Source of the DNA: Achatina immaculata
Lineage: Eukaryota; Mollusca; Gastropoda; Stylommatophora; Achatinidae
Reading direction: 5' to 3'
Assembly: GCA_009760885.1 (NCBI GenBank)
Contig: CM019709.1
Span: forward strand, 34,806,126-34,870,125
Length of the DNA: 64,000 nucleotides
Shown here: piece after piece, positions 45,698-56,770 of the stretch
Position numbering within the stretch: position 1 is the stretch's first letter
Layout of the letters: each line of letters starts with the position of its first letter
Translations under genes and position numbers: made by a program
The notes under the pieces: generated by a model
Database searches by the model: none
Seen by the model: the letters and a program-made list of their open reading frames with translations, nothing else
What the model was told of the DNA's origin: nothing

Positions 45698-46055
45698 TCA
45701 TCATCATCTTCATCAGGTGCCGTGCCGACAGGCGTTGGCTATTATGCTTCTCCAGAGCACGCGATTCTTCATGCAGGCCATTAGCTCAGTTGGCAATCTC
45801 CTCTCACACCATCTCGTCAGACTGTCCAGTATCATTTCTCTCGTTCTTTCCTTGTCTCTTCTTCCCTATATTTTTCCTGTTATTTTCAACGCCCCCTTTT
45901 CTCGTTGCATGTCCTATGAAAGTACATTCTCTCTCTCTCTCCCTCTCTCTCTCATTTTTGCATCTCCATCTCTTCTCATGTATTATTAGTTATTTTTGTT
46001 GCCCAGTGAATTCGCAAACATTCTTCTAATAAACCACAGTTCTACTGCTTCTGTT
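45698..46055 (-). mobile_element. LINE family D fragment, copy 3
   Basis: Plus-strand GCGTTGGCTATTATGCTTCT, CACACCATCTCGTCAGACTG and CATGTCCTATGAAAGTACAT match copy 2 nearly base for base at the 3' end, with a GAT tail at the left. A CT microsatellite (45929-45955) replaces part of the coding sequence. Confidence 0.8.
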
Positions 46056-46329
46056 AACAATAAATATTAATATTAAAAGACTAACAATAAAAGAAATACA
46101 CAATTCCTTCAATATGTATTTTACACATAGTCTAAGCTCGTCCCCCTACTCCATGTTGTCTCAGAAAGGTTGATATCTTTGTGTTATCTTGTGCTCCCGT
46201 GCGGCCGCCAAGAGTGGCTTTAACATTCATGTTTCCCAGCAACGCTGCAATGTCTGACTGCGCGAGAATATCAAAAGCGCACTTCACGGTAATCCAGATT
46301 CAATGGATATTATCTTATGGCTACAATAT
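46056..46329. other. No recognisable feature
   Basis: Unassigned. Confidence 0.45.
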
Positions 46330-46885
46330 TACGAAACCCCAAAGTGAAGACACCCCCCTCTGTTTTTTGAAACCCCAAAATGAGGGCACTCCATACTGTA
46401 AAACTCCAAAATGAAGACACCCCCCCCCTCCCCCCAATATCTGAAACCTCAAAAAGAGGGCACCTCCAATTTGTGAAACATCAAAACAAGGACATTTCAT
46501 TTTATGTAATCCCAAAATGAAGAATCCCCCAATATTTGAAACCTCAAAATGAGAACACCTCCATATTGTGAAATCCCCAAATGAAGGCACCTCCATATCG
46601 TGAACCCCAAAAATGAGGACCGCTCCTCTCCCCCTCCAATATTTAAAACCTCAAAATGAAAGCATGTCCATATTTTGAAACCCCAAAATGAGGAACCCAT
46701 ACCCCCCTCCCCAATATCTGAAACTTCAAAATAAGGGCACCTTCATATTGTGAAACCAAAAAAAAAAAAAAAATGAGGAAACCCCTCAACCACATTCTGT
46801 AAAACGCCAAAATGAGGGAACCACCATCCCCTCTCCAAATACGAAACCCCAAAATGAGAACACCCCCCTCTAGAAACAAAAAAAT
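46330..46885 (+). repeat. Degenerate 30-40-bp minisatellite
   Basis: Repeating GAAACCCCAAAATGAGG, then a C-rich or CACCTCC stretch and ATATTGT. About 15 units, irregular. 46886-47285 is unassigned. Confidence 0.85.
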
Positions 46886-47289
46886 TGAGAATGACCTACT
46901 TTTAAAAAGTATTATAACTACAGGAGTTAGAATACTACGCAGCGATGAAGCTTGTAGAAGCCGTGCGACTACATAAACTATATTCAGCTATTTCGCTTTA
47001 AAATGTCTCTTGGAAGGTTAACAAAATGCATACTAGCATAAAATGTGGAAAAAAAATAATGCCACCTACAGAATAACAAATGTTAACCGCTCTAGCACAT
47101 GTATATTTTTCACTACATTTAATTTTCAACAATCACTATTTTGAATCAATTAGTCTAAAAAAGTGTTTGAAATTTAAGTCACTAAAGCAATTCACTGCGC
47201 ACAATCGACGGTTAGTCTATTTATTTGGTCTACTGTTGTTTTTTTCCCCACTAATACAACACAGGCATTATGAGCTGGTATGCCAAACA

Positions 47290-47300
47290 CCACCACCACC

Positions 47301-47335
<35 letters not shown>

Positions 47336-47336
47336 G
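47290..47336 (+). repeat. (ACC)n/(AAC)n microsatellite
   Basis: ACC triplets followed by AAC triplets. Confidence 0.95.
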
Positions 47337-47399
47337 AGAAAGAACTGGACTGTCACCGTATTGCACCTCATTGTATCGTTATTCACTTTTACAGCATTC

Positions 47400-47734
47400 A
47401 GCGTAACAGAACCGCTTCCTAGGTCTTGAAACTAACTTTGCATCATAAGTAGCAAAAATTTCTTCCAAGTGCAAGATCTGTAGAGATGTAAGAGCCGAGA
47501 CTTGGCCCCCGCGAACGAAAAGAGCATGTAAGGAAAAATTGTACGGCACACACGAGGAACTCCTGCTGATGATGATGGGATTCGTATCATCAATCTGTAG
47601 ACCCTTTTTCCCATCAAAAGTGCCGTACTTATTTCTACGTCTTCCCACGCGATATCTTCAAGACCAAGCCACTTAAACCATGAACATTTATCAGAAGTCT
47701 GCATACATTCTTTAAACAATCTAAACATCCGTCG
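47400..47734 (-). repeat. Unknown paired segment, copy 2
   Basis: Inverse homolog of 45460-45600. Two overlapping minus-strand frames of 89 and 110 codons; the frame with DTNPIIISRSSSCVPY agrees with copy 1. Could be an exon fragment or repeat; I do not recognise it. Confidence 0.4.
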
Positions 47735-47990
47735 GGTGTCGCGCTGGTGTAGTGGCTCATGCACTCACTTGTCCATCAGAAGGTCCCCGGTTAGATTTCG
47801 CGCTAGGGCGGAATTTTTTTTTTTCGGATCGACAGGCATCGGGGTTCACCCAGCCTCAGATAATGGGTACCTAGGGCTTCCCTAGGAAAACAAAGGCAGA
47901 GACAACAGGCGCTGGCATTCCTACCTTACATGCTGCAATGGCCTAGAAATGTGAAGGCACTACCGGCATACAAACACTACGGGGCATAGG
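47735..47990 (+). mobile_element. tRNA-headed SINE
   Basis: A box TGGTGTAGTGG (47745-47755), B box GGTTAGATTTC (47789-47799), poly-T spacer, then AATGGGTACCTAGGG and a 3' end diverged from the main SINE. Confidence 0.7.
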
Positions 47991-48054
47991 CTGGAGATGA
48001 TGTTAAAACAGAGAATTCACAAAAATATATGAGGGCAGCAATCTTTGCCTTCAC

Positions 48055-48295
48055 AGATAACGACATCTTATCTCTTACATCCTTCCCGTGTCGTAAAACG
48101 TCGCATAGGGCTCGCATGGTAGTTCGCCAAGTTTTCCCATTTTCGGCGAGCTTTTCATCACAACCAAGGGATGTTATGCCCACTAAACTGGCCTCTCTTA
48201 ACAATGTCCTCTTTGAGTTTCACGTGGTAAACCACTTTTTCTTCGGCCTGTTATGTTCCACTTGACAGCTTGTTTTGGGATCCTCTGGTTGTTTA
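48055..48295 (-). mobile_element. LINE family B fragment, copy 3
   Basis: Last 75 codons of LINE B on the minus strand (NDQ/NNQRIPKQAVKWNITGRR, TMRALCDV) and the TATCTTATC-like tail at 48066-48080. Confidence 0.8.
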
Positions 48296-48524
48296 AAGAA
48301 AACGACAACGACACGTCCACATAAATTAAAACGTATGGTAGCCGTACATTATGATACAGGACTGTAAAATCGGTACGGCAAACCTCCAACATCTACATGT
48401 TTATACCTTCTGCCTTCTTTATACATGGGACAATTCTTCCGACCCATGTTCTTCTGAAAACTGCTTTGCACTATCTTGACCTTCAGCAATGATACTTTTT
48501 TTTTAACCAACTCCGTCCACAATA

Positions 48525-49100
48525 ATGGTAAAAAGAAAGAGAGGAAGACCAAGGCGAAGATGTCTGCAAGGTAACATATACTGTTACAAAGTAACACAAG
48601 GTAACAGGCAGACCTGACACGACCTATTATTTCATTTAAAAATACTGCAATATGTCATTTAACTCTTTAACTACAACCAGCCAGCATTTTTATCTCCCAT
48701 TTTCATACTGTTGGTGTCACCGATCAACAACTGCTGAACTGAAATTCAACATTTTACTCAGATCCAGCCCTTTAAATGTTTGCTTCCACTCTAGCTATCA
48801 GAACAACCTGTGGTTAGCTTTAAATGTTTGCTTCCACTCTAGCTATCAGAACAACCTGTGGTTAGCTTTAAATGTTTGCTTCTACTCTAGCTATCAGAAC
48901 AACCTGTGGTTAGCTTTAAATGTTTGCTTCCACTCTAGCTATCAGAACAACCTGTGGTCAGCTTTGATTCTTGCTTGTTGATAATCTGCAAATGGATGCA
49001 TCAGCAGCAGGGCATCTTGCCTAGAACCAAGAGGCCCACAGGAGAGATGTTAGGGAGGCCAAGTTCCGCAAGAGACTTGCAAATGACTGATTGACCGTCC
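48525..49100 (+). mobile_element. LINE family C fragment, copy 8, split by an insertion
   Basis: KKRKRGRPRRRCLQ at 48525-48570, then 400 bases of foreign sequence, then the DNLQMDASAAGHLA and EAKFRKRLAND blocks at 48974-49100 with a TGACTGATTGAC tail. Confidence 0.8.
48571..48973 (+). mobile_element. Unknown element inserted in LINE C; carries 48-bp array
   Basis: Homolog of 54366-54720, and its edges are set by the interrupted LINE C. Starts GTAACATATACTGTTACAAA, ends GCTTTGATTCTTGCT. The 48-bp unit (core CTCTAGCTATCAGAACAACC) is repeated four times at 48769-48962 but occurs once in the other copy. No TIRs or protein seen. Confidence 0.75.
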
Positions 49101-49984
49101 AAAAAACAAAAACAAAAACAAAAACAAAACAACAGACTTCTTCTCACTCTTCGACTTATATTCCTGTAGATAACGCAGTCACTGAGAGGAGTCGCCAATC
49201 AGCATCGAACTATCTCACTCACCCGCTGTGGGCTGAAGAATATACTGCGCTGAGGTGAAGATCAGTGACCGTATAGACGTGACCGGAGCGCAATGATGAT
49301 CCATCCATAATTACAGCCATACCACAGATGCGGTATCGCAGAATAAGATAGAACAAAATTTCCTAACGGAAATTACCTTCATGGAAATACTCTGAAAATG
49401 TTCGAGCTTATAACAAAAGCATTATTTTGGGAATACTGTTTTACACACAATAAAGACACTTTATCAGAGAAGAATCAGCAAATATAACCAACACTGCCCA
49501 AAATAAAGGTGGGTTGCGCTTCGCTTACCATGTGATAATACTCTTGACTTTATTCCCCGTCTTAAGTGACTGGACGAATGTTTTAGAGATACAGTGCTGA
49601 ATATTTATGAGACAATAAAGACAGATGGTTGTTCAATACATAGCTCTGTCACTTTCGTAACAGAACCGGACGCCGTTATAACGACTTTAATTACCGGTTG
49701 TTTGTCCACAATTCTGATACCACTGATAACAAAATACTGGATATCCGAGTCCCAGCACCGGGATATGCCAGCTTTAGTTTAACCTCTGGCGAAGCTGACT
49801 CATTTATCTTCAATGTGGCCCGGGGGGGGGGGGGGGGGGGGGGAGGGGCATAAATGAGAAATAGCGTAGGCTGCTTATTACAAGCAAGAGAACAAGCTAT
49901 GCTTGAACACTAGAACTTGTATACGCTGGAAAATGTAGGCCTACCAACAAGGCGTAGATAACATTTATAAAACAAATGCTTTGT
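49101..49984. other. No recognisable feature
   Basis: Unassigned; a poly-G run at 49819-49842 and an AAAAC repeat at 49100-49130. Confidence 0.5.
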
Positions 49985-50300
49985 CTTGTCTTCTAATTCC
50001 ATGGGACTGCGAGCTAGTATTCCTTGCAGCCGATGATGTCAAGGTGTTGAGGAGGCACCTGGGAGCGGTAATGACAGCTATTTTTTTCCAGTCCCTGAAT
50101 GAAGCTAACAAGCTAGGGGTCTGCAATACTTCTTTAGCAGACTCCATCACCGGGGGAGTAGGGGTGGGGTGGAGAAACTACGGCGATCCCTGCCCTGTTA
50201 GCCAGGCTAGGTCAGTCACTGGGGGTACCAATGGAGGGGTGGGACAGAGTCTTCCTCAGCTATGGTTCGTCAACCCTGATGAGATGTCAAAAGTGACAGC
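49985..50300 (+). repeat. R350 dispersed repeat, copy 6
   Basis: CATGGGACTGCGAGCTAGTA, GCAGCCGATGATGTCAAGG, TTAGCAGACTCCATCACC, TTAGCCAGGCTAGGTC. 50301-50650 is unassigned with a hAT-like TTTGAGAACCACTG at 50375-50388. Confidence 0.75.
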
Positions 50301-50652
50301 CTTCGCCCCCTCATAAAATAAATATAAGAAAATCTGTTGCAGGACTGATATTTATAACTCTGTCCTAAGAGCTCGGGCAAATTTGAGAACCACTGTCCCG
50401 CCTGACCAGCCATCTCGTTCATATACTGTTAGTACTGTATGATTATCACTGTACTGAAACATTACATACAGGACCACTCTCATATTCTCTCAACATAAAA
50501 ACAATGAAAAAAAACATTACATCTGTACAATCATAACATTACTCTGAGACAGAACTACTTATATTAAACAATTTGAACACAAAAATAATAAAGGGGCCTG
50601 TACAAGAAAAATATCACAGATTTCCGTGTTTAGGTAGGATAATGGCACTCAT

Positions 50653-51757
50653 ATATGTTGCCATGCCTTTGACAGTGTCAACAGAGATGCACTGTGGAAA
50701 ATCCTAAGATGGCATGGCCTCCCCCATAAAATAGTTAATGTAATCAAAGCCCTATACCAGGGTTTTCAGTGCAAAGTTATCTGTGGAGAACATACCTCCA
50801 GCAGCTTTAGGGTACAAACAGGAGTGAAACAGGGATGTGTACTATCACCAACATTATTTATCTTGGCAGTAGACTGGTTAATGAAGGAGGCAACATCAGA
50901 CAAACGCAGAGAATTACAATGGACCCTTGACACAGTGCTGGAGGACCTTGACTTTGCGGACGACATTTGTCTATTATCAAGCAGTCACAAAGATATGCAC
51001 GATAAAATAAACAAGCTAACTCAGAATGCAAACAACATAGGACTAAAGATCAATGTAGGAAAGACAAAGTTAATGAAGCAAAATGTGAACAACAGAAATG
51101 TACTCAGAGTAGATAACAAGTTAGTGGAGGAGGTCAACGAATTTGTATACCTTGGCAGCAGAGTAGCAGAAAATGGAGACAGCACAGAGGACATCAACAG
51201 CAGACTTACTAGAGCAAACCAGGTTTTTGCAATGCTGCAGAATATATGGAAATAAAAAAAACTAAGCATAAATATGAAAATCAGGATATTTAAGAGTAAT
51301 GTTCTAAGTGTACTACTCTATGGAAGTGAATGCTGGAAAATCACCAAAACCATAGAAAACAAGCTGAATTCTTTCCAGACTAAATGTTTACGAAGAATTA
51401 GAAAAATATTTTGGCCAAACACCGTAAGAAATAACATCTTATTAGCAGAAATGCAGATGAAACCACTGACAACAATTATTGAGGAAAGACGCTGGCAATG
51501 GTTGGGACATGTGCTCCGAATGACTGACAACTCACTACCAAAAATAGCACTAAGATGGACACCACAGGGGAGCAGAAGTAAGGGTAGACCAAAAGAGACA
51601 TGGAGAAGAACAACAGAAAGGATGTTGAGCAATAGAGGGCTCACCTGGGCAAGAGCAGAAAAAAAGGCGAAGGACAGGCATTTGTGGAAAACCCTTGCGG
51701 AAGCCCCATGTGCCCTGGGCACTTAAGGTTCAGAGAGAGAGAGAGATATGTTGCCAT
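50653..51757 (+). mobile_element. LINE family A, copy 2, 12-bp target-site duplication
   Basis: ATATGTTGCCAT at 50653-50664 and 51746-51757 flanks a 1081-bp 5'-truncated insertion (50665-51745) that ends in a GA-dinucleotide tail. It begins inside reverse-transcriptase motif A and reaches the true 3' end. Nine differences from LINE A copy 1 over about 515 shared bases. Confidence 0.95.
50665..51726 (+). pseudogene. LINE A reverse transcriptase C-terminal half, one stop
   Basis: Reads in one frame from AFDSVNRDALWKIL through TGVKQGCVLSP, the intact catalytic FADD, GLKINVGKTK, VYLGSRVAENG, then a single TAA (51253-51255) and onward through YGSECWKITKTIENKLNSFQ, RRWQWLGHVLRMTD and GRPKETWRRT to a stop at 51724. 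No frameshift. This supplies the 3' half missing from the copy at the left edge. Confidence 0.92.
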
Positions 51758-52321
51758 ATCTACTTTTCAATGTGACAACATTAGCCAACAATCCAAAAAA
51801 AAAAATAGATCATCATTTCTTCACCAGTTTCTTGAACATCACCAAAACTTACATGAAATCCTCATACGTTTAATTTAACCAGCTTATGCATAAATATTTC
51901 TAGCAGAAACAACATAAAAGAAAGGACAGAAAGTTAAAAAAAAATGTTCACGTGTATTTGAATATGCTCCCTCCCCTCCCTCCCCCCCCCCCCTCCAAAA
52001 AAAAAATGATCTTATTGTACAGCTTCACAATAACAACATCAATTTCTGTTGTAAAGAAAAAGTCTCTAAGCGACACATCAATCTCATCTCCCAAAGCTAA
52101 AGTTGTTTTACCAATCTATTACATTATTTGTGCCTTGGGAAAAAAAGAAGAAAAGAAAAAGAAATCATGGTTGTTCTATATCAGTTATACAAGTATTTCA
52201 GTAACAAAGAAAAGTAATATAGTAAATTATATTTCTTTTGTAAAGACTTACAAAAATGCAGCAAGTCTTTACAAAGGGAATGTAAATTACTAACTCTGCT
52301 TTGTCAATAGCACATGTCTGA
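51758..52321. other. No recognisable feature
   Basis: AT-rich unassigned sequence with a C-run at 51980-51993 and A-runs; a 113-codon frame here shows no domain. Confidence 0.5.
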
Positions 52322-52510
52322 TCTTACATTTGTAACTCTGATTTTACATTTGTAACTCTGATCTTACATTTGTAACTCTGATTTTACATTTGTAACTCTG
52401 ATCTTACATTTGTAACTCTGATCTTACATTTGTAACTCTGATCTTACATTTGTAACTCTGATCTTACATTTGTAACTCTGATCTTACATTTGTAACTCTG
52501 ATCTTACATT
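52322..52510 (+). repeat. 20-bp minisatellite, about 9.5 units
   Basis: Unit ATCTTACATTTGTAACTCTG, nearly perfect; two early units have ATTTTAC. Confidence 0.97.
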
Positions 52511-53137
52511 AGATAACATTTCATGAAAACAAAAACAAACATAAAAAATAGACAAAAACATTTTTATGTCAAATACTTTTATTATTTAACATTAAATTAA
52601 AAAAAATGAACAAAACATGAACTCACTAAAGACTTAATTTTATTGGCTGGAAAAAAAAGCACTTTTGAAGTCTGTACCTGAAAGTAAAACTAGTAACATA
52701 TACTACAAAATATATCATACTTTTTTTCATATTAGTTTCAAATCCTTCAAACTCTGCTAGAGAGAATATTAACCAACACATCAACAGGAAATAACAGAAA
52801 CTTCAAAACTACAACACAACAGCTAAAAACAAAGCACCAAAGTCTCAGATCACAAAAAGCCCTAACAGACTTCCTCCTCTACTCACTCTTGTGAAGATGA
52901 ATTGGCCTGGGTACTGATCTGAAGGTTTTATGAAACAGAGAACCAAAACTCTTTCAACACTGAAAGGTTCTTACCAGTTATAACATCACTGATGTAAATA
53001 TCTTAGAACAGCAACTATATTACTGCTTATACAGATATGAATGAAATACAAAACATGAAAAAAAATAAGCTATTAATCCTTTGACCAATACAAATGTTCA
53101 GTTTATGGAACACTTGTGTCAGAATTAATGTAACATT
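52511..53137. other. No recognisable feature
   Basis: AT-rich unassigned sequence. Confidence 0.5.
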
Positions 53138-53392
53138 TACTGTGCTATAGGTTATGCTAAAAAAGTAATGGTGGACAGTTGCTGTGCTAGAGGTTATGCT
53201 AAAAAAGTAATGGTGGACAGTTGCTGTGCTAGAGGTTATGCTAAAAAAGTAATGGTGGACAGTTGCTGTGCTAGAGGTTATGCTAAAAAAGTAATGATGG
53301 ACAGCTTCTGTGCTAGAGGTTATGCTAAAAAAGTAATGGTGGACAGTTGCTGTGCTAGAGGTTATGCTAAAAAAGTAATGGTGGACTGTTGC
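53138..53392 (+). repeat. 42-bp satellite, 6 units
   Basis: Core GTGCTAGAGGTTATGCTAAA then AAAGTAATGGTGGACAGTTG. Period divisible by three, so it reads as a 100-codon Cys-rich frame; not a gene. Confidence 0.95.
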
Positions 53393-54078
53393 TGTGCTAA
53401 AGCTTCTGCTAGAACAGTAAAGGTGGACAAACAAACTGTTACTGTGCTAAAGCTTGTGCTAGAAAAGTAAAGGTGGACAAACAAACTGTTACTGTGCTAA
53501 AGTTTGTGCTAGAAAAGTAAAGGTGGACAAACAAACTGTTACTGTGCTAAAGCTTGTGCTAGAAAAGTAAAGGTGGACAAACAAACTGTTACTGTGCTAA
53601 AACTTGTGCTAGAAAAGTAAAGGTGGACAAACAAACTGTTACTGTGCTAAAGCTTGTGCTAGAAAAGTAAAGGTGGACAAACAAACTGTTACTGTGCTAA
53701 AGTTTGTGCTAGAAAAGTAAAGGTGGACAAACAAACTGTTATTGTGCTAAAGCTTGTGCTAGAAAAGTAAAGGTGGACAAACAAACTGTTACTGTGCTAA
53801 AGGTTGTGCTAGAAAAATAAAGGTGGACAAACAAACTGTTATTGTGCTAAAGCTTGTGCTAGAAAAGTAAAGGTGGACAAACAAACTGTTACTGTGCTAA
53901 AGCATGTGCTAGAAAAGTAAAGGTGGACAAACAAACTGTTATTGTGCTAAAGCTTGTGCTAGAAAAGTAAAGGTGGACAAATAAACTGTTACTGTGCTAA
54001 AGCTTGTGCTAGAAAAGTAAAGGTGGACAAACAAACTGTTACTATGCTAAAGCTTGTGCTAGAACAGTAAAGGTGGAC
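53393..54078 (+). repeat. 50-bp satellite, about 13.5 units
   Basis: Core GTGCTAAAGCTTGTGCTAGA, AAAGTAAAGGTGGACAAACA, AACTGTTACT. It aligns with the 42-bp unit plus eight extra bases (ACAAACTG). Confidence 0.95.
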
Positions 54079-54126
54079 AAATATTTACATCACAATTTTA
54101 TAAAAGACACTTGAGATCAAATAACA

Positions 54127-54345
54127 AAATGGTTAGTACCCATTCTATCAATGTGATTACTGACAGCTTGAATCTAGCTAGATGCACCCCGGTCACCCAG
54201 CTGTATGAATAAGTCCTTGGCTCTTCTAAGCTGAGAAAGGAAAAGTGACCAGGCATAAGAGATGCCAGAAGATGGGTAGGAATCAAAGCACTGTATTTTC
54301 CGTCATGATTTACGGTCCTAATCTTTCACTCTTCTGAGACAACCA
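54127..54345 (+). mobile_element. SINE, diverged
   Basis: GTCACCCAGCTGTATGAATA, GAGAAAGGAAAAGTGACCAGG and GGCATAAGAGATGCC resemble the SINE copy at 6128. Head not recognised. Confidence 0.45.
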
Positions 54346-54365
54346 AAAGGCAGTTGGTTTTGGCT

Positions 54366-54720
54366 GTTATACTGTTACAAGGTAACATATACTGTTACAA
54401 GGTAACATATACTGTTACAAGGTAACCAATACTGATATACTGTTACAAGATAACCAGTACTACTACAAAGTAACATAAGATAACAGGCAGACCTCACACA
54501 ACCTATTATTTCATTTAAAAATACTGCAATATGTCATTTAACTCTTTAACTACAACCAGCCAGCATTTTTATCTCCTATTTTCATATTGCTGGTGTCACC
54601 AATCAACAACTGCTGAACTAAAATTCAACATTTTACTCAGATCCAGCCTTTTAAATGTTTGCTTCCACTCTAGCTATCAGAACAACCTGTGGTTAGCTTT
54701 GATTCTGTTTGTTTGTTGCA
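54366..54720 (+). mobile_element. Unknown element, copy 2 (single 48-bp unit)
   Basis: Homolog of 48571-48973. Here the 48-bp unit occurs once, but the leading ACTGTTACAAGGTAACATAT motif is repeated four or five times (54366-54460), so the two copies expanded different segments. 54721-54934 is unassigned. Confidence 0.75.
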
Positions 54721-54934
54721 GCTTTAGTGAAAACAAAAAATGTAATTATTATTTCTTATCATCCTTCTTTCTTGACATGATGTCAATCCACACAGTGGCA
54801 GATTTGTATAAAATGAACTATTCAATTGTAATAAAACTTTGCATCATGATCAACAAATGGATTATCTATGAAACTATGGTGGTTTTATGTTTCAAAGTGG
54901 CACTGTGAAAGAATCAGATATAGGAAAGTTTCTA

Positions 54935-55197
54935 GCTACAACAGCTAGCTTCTTGCTACAATAGCTAGCTTCTGGCTACAACAGCTAGCTTATGACTATA
55001 ATAGCTAGCTTCTGCCTACAACAGCTAGGTTATGACTACAATAGCTAGCTTCTGGCTACAACAGCTAGCTTCTGGCTACAACAGCTAGCTTCTGGCTACA
55101 ACAGCTAGCTTATGACTACAATAACTAGCTTCTGGCTATAACAGCTAGCTTCTGGCTACAACAGCTAGCTTATGACTACAACAGCTAGCTTATGGCA
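54935..55197 (+). repeat. 20-bp minisatellite, about 13 units
   Basis: Unit CTAGCTTCTGGCTACAACAG, with TTATGACTACAATAG variants. 55198-55794 is unassigned AT-rich DNA. Confidence 0.95.
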
Positions 55198-55794
55198 TAA
55201 TTTCTTTAATCTGATATAAAAAATTTATTAGTCTGCAGTAATACACTTCCAAAAAAAAATCTAACACTCCTCTCATAACAGTTCTCACCATGAATCAGTT
55301 GCATCAGAACAGGAAACCAATGTTCAAGCAGTTACACAGTTAAAGAGTTAATAATGAAACACCAGATTACCATTTCCAGGATTCTCACACATATAAGTCT
55401 TCCTGAGGAAATATGAACAAAATACATACAAGACTGCCTTCACCTCACTAGTCTTTGGCAATCTAACTCAAAAACCATCAACCAGTATAAAATTAATAAT
55501 TCTACTTACATGGGTGTAATGGAAGCTGCTTTACTGCAAGCACTTGTGGGTGTGTAGTTTAAACCTCCAACAGTACCTACAAGTGTATAAGAAATATATT
55601 TACTAAACAGTGTATAAATTGTAATTTTATAGCTTTGTAAGCCAAGCTCAGGGCAGTATTTCTATTTAAAAAGTGACAAACATTACATGAATTTAATCTC
55701 TCCTGATGTTTTTGGTCTGTATGCTGATGCTTCATACAATGAATACTGAATTAAGAAAACAGGATATTTTAAATCCATTAGTCTCTTATGACAC

Positions 55795-55960
55795 AGGTTG
55801 GAGATTCAAATCTGACCAGAGGTGTCCCCAGTCAGCCAGCTCTGGAAATGGGTACATGAACATACAGAATAAAGGGTGAAGACACTATCTAGTTTGGCAA
55901 TCATTAGCTGATATGCTAGCTAGCATCAGGACTGGTAAACCATAGCTGTCCAAGACTTCT
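55795..55960 (+). mobile_element. tRNA-headed SINE, diverged
   Basis: B-box-like AGATTCAAATC (55801-55811) then CCCAGTCAGCCAGCTCTGG and AAATGGGTACATG; resembles copies 6128 and 54127. Confidence 0.5.
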
Positions 55961-55984
55961 CCATTAATATCCCCAGAGGCAGCA

Positions 55985-56540
55985 CATCCACTGTTGGCTG
56001 CCGGATGGCGAGATTCTTCGGCTGCCGTGCGTGGGGTGAAACTCTCCCGGCCAATGAATAAAGATGCGATTAGGAAAAGGTGATGGAAAGGCTTAAGTGA
56101 AGTTTAATCAGTATGGCCAGTAGTCTCGCGGTGAGGGCTACTCATCACAGCACCTCCGTACAATATGTACATCCAAACAGGGATAATTTCACCAGCTTAA
56201 CCCAGGGGTGAAACTTACTAGTGGCGAGGATTCATCCTCCTTGATAAAAGCTACATTCTGGTCACCACTAAGAAGGGTAGTGGCCACGACCACCAAACGT
56301 TGAAGTTGGAGACACTTTCAATTGAGGAAAGTACAACTTGGGGCTCTCTGGTGCAACAAGAACCACAGTGTCATGCATATTCTGCTTCAAGGACCCACCA
56401 GGAATATAGGCCCCAACCCTCTGATGCGCTGAGCTTCCTCCATCCTAAATGAGATCCATCTCGAGGATCACAGGAGTAAATTCAGTAGCAGCGCGGGGCA
56501 AACTTGATGACAGAAGCATACGAAGAAGAAGATATTCCCA
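55985..56540 (-). repeat. R38 dispersed repeat, copy 2
   Basis: Reverse match of 38685-39680: plus-strand GCGAGATTCTTCGGCTGCCG, AGCTTAACCCAGGGGTGAAA, CTAGTGGCGAGGATTCATCC. Neither internal duplication of copy 1 is present. Confidence 0.7.
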
Positions 56541-56564
56541 GAAACAGGTGCAGCCTGGTGGCTA

Positions 56565-56770
56565 ATGAGACAGGGATAGATCATGGTGGTGGAATCTGTT
56601 AAAGAAGTATTGCATATCATCCATTGTTTTACTTCCACTCAGGGGACTAAAGAAAAGCAGGTGTTGCTCCCAATTCAACATGGGGCTCTGCCTCAGCACA
56701 TGGTCATACTGGCTGCAAAGAGCTTTGTGCCCACAACTTCAGGGAGACAGAGGAAGACAGGCAAGATAAC
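56565..56770 (-). repeat. R350 dispersed repeat, copy 7, diverged
   Basis: GGTGGTGGAATCTGTTAAAG, GGCTGCAAAGAGC and CTTCAGGGAGACAG match the reversed repeat. 56771-57094 is unassigned. Confidence 0.55.

Noticed and set aside
53138..54078. Regular direct repeats resembling a CRISPR array
   Set aside because: Units are contiguous with no unique spacers, and the DNA is eukaryotic; the same holds for the other arrays.
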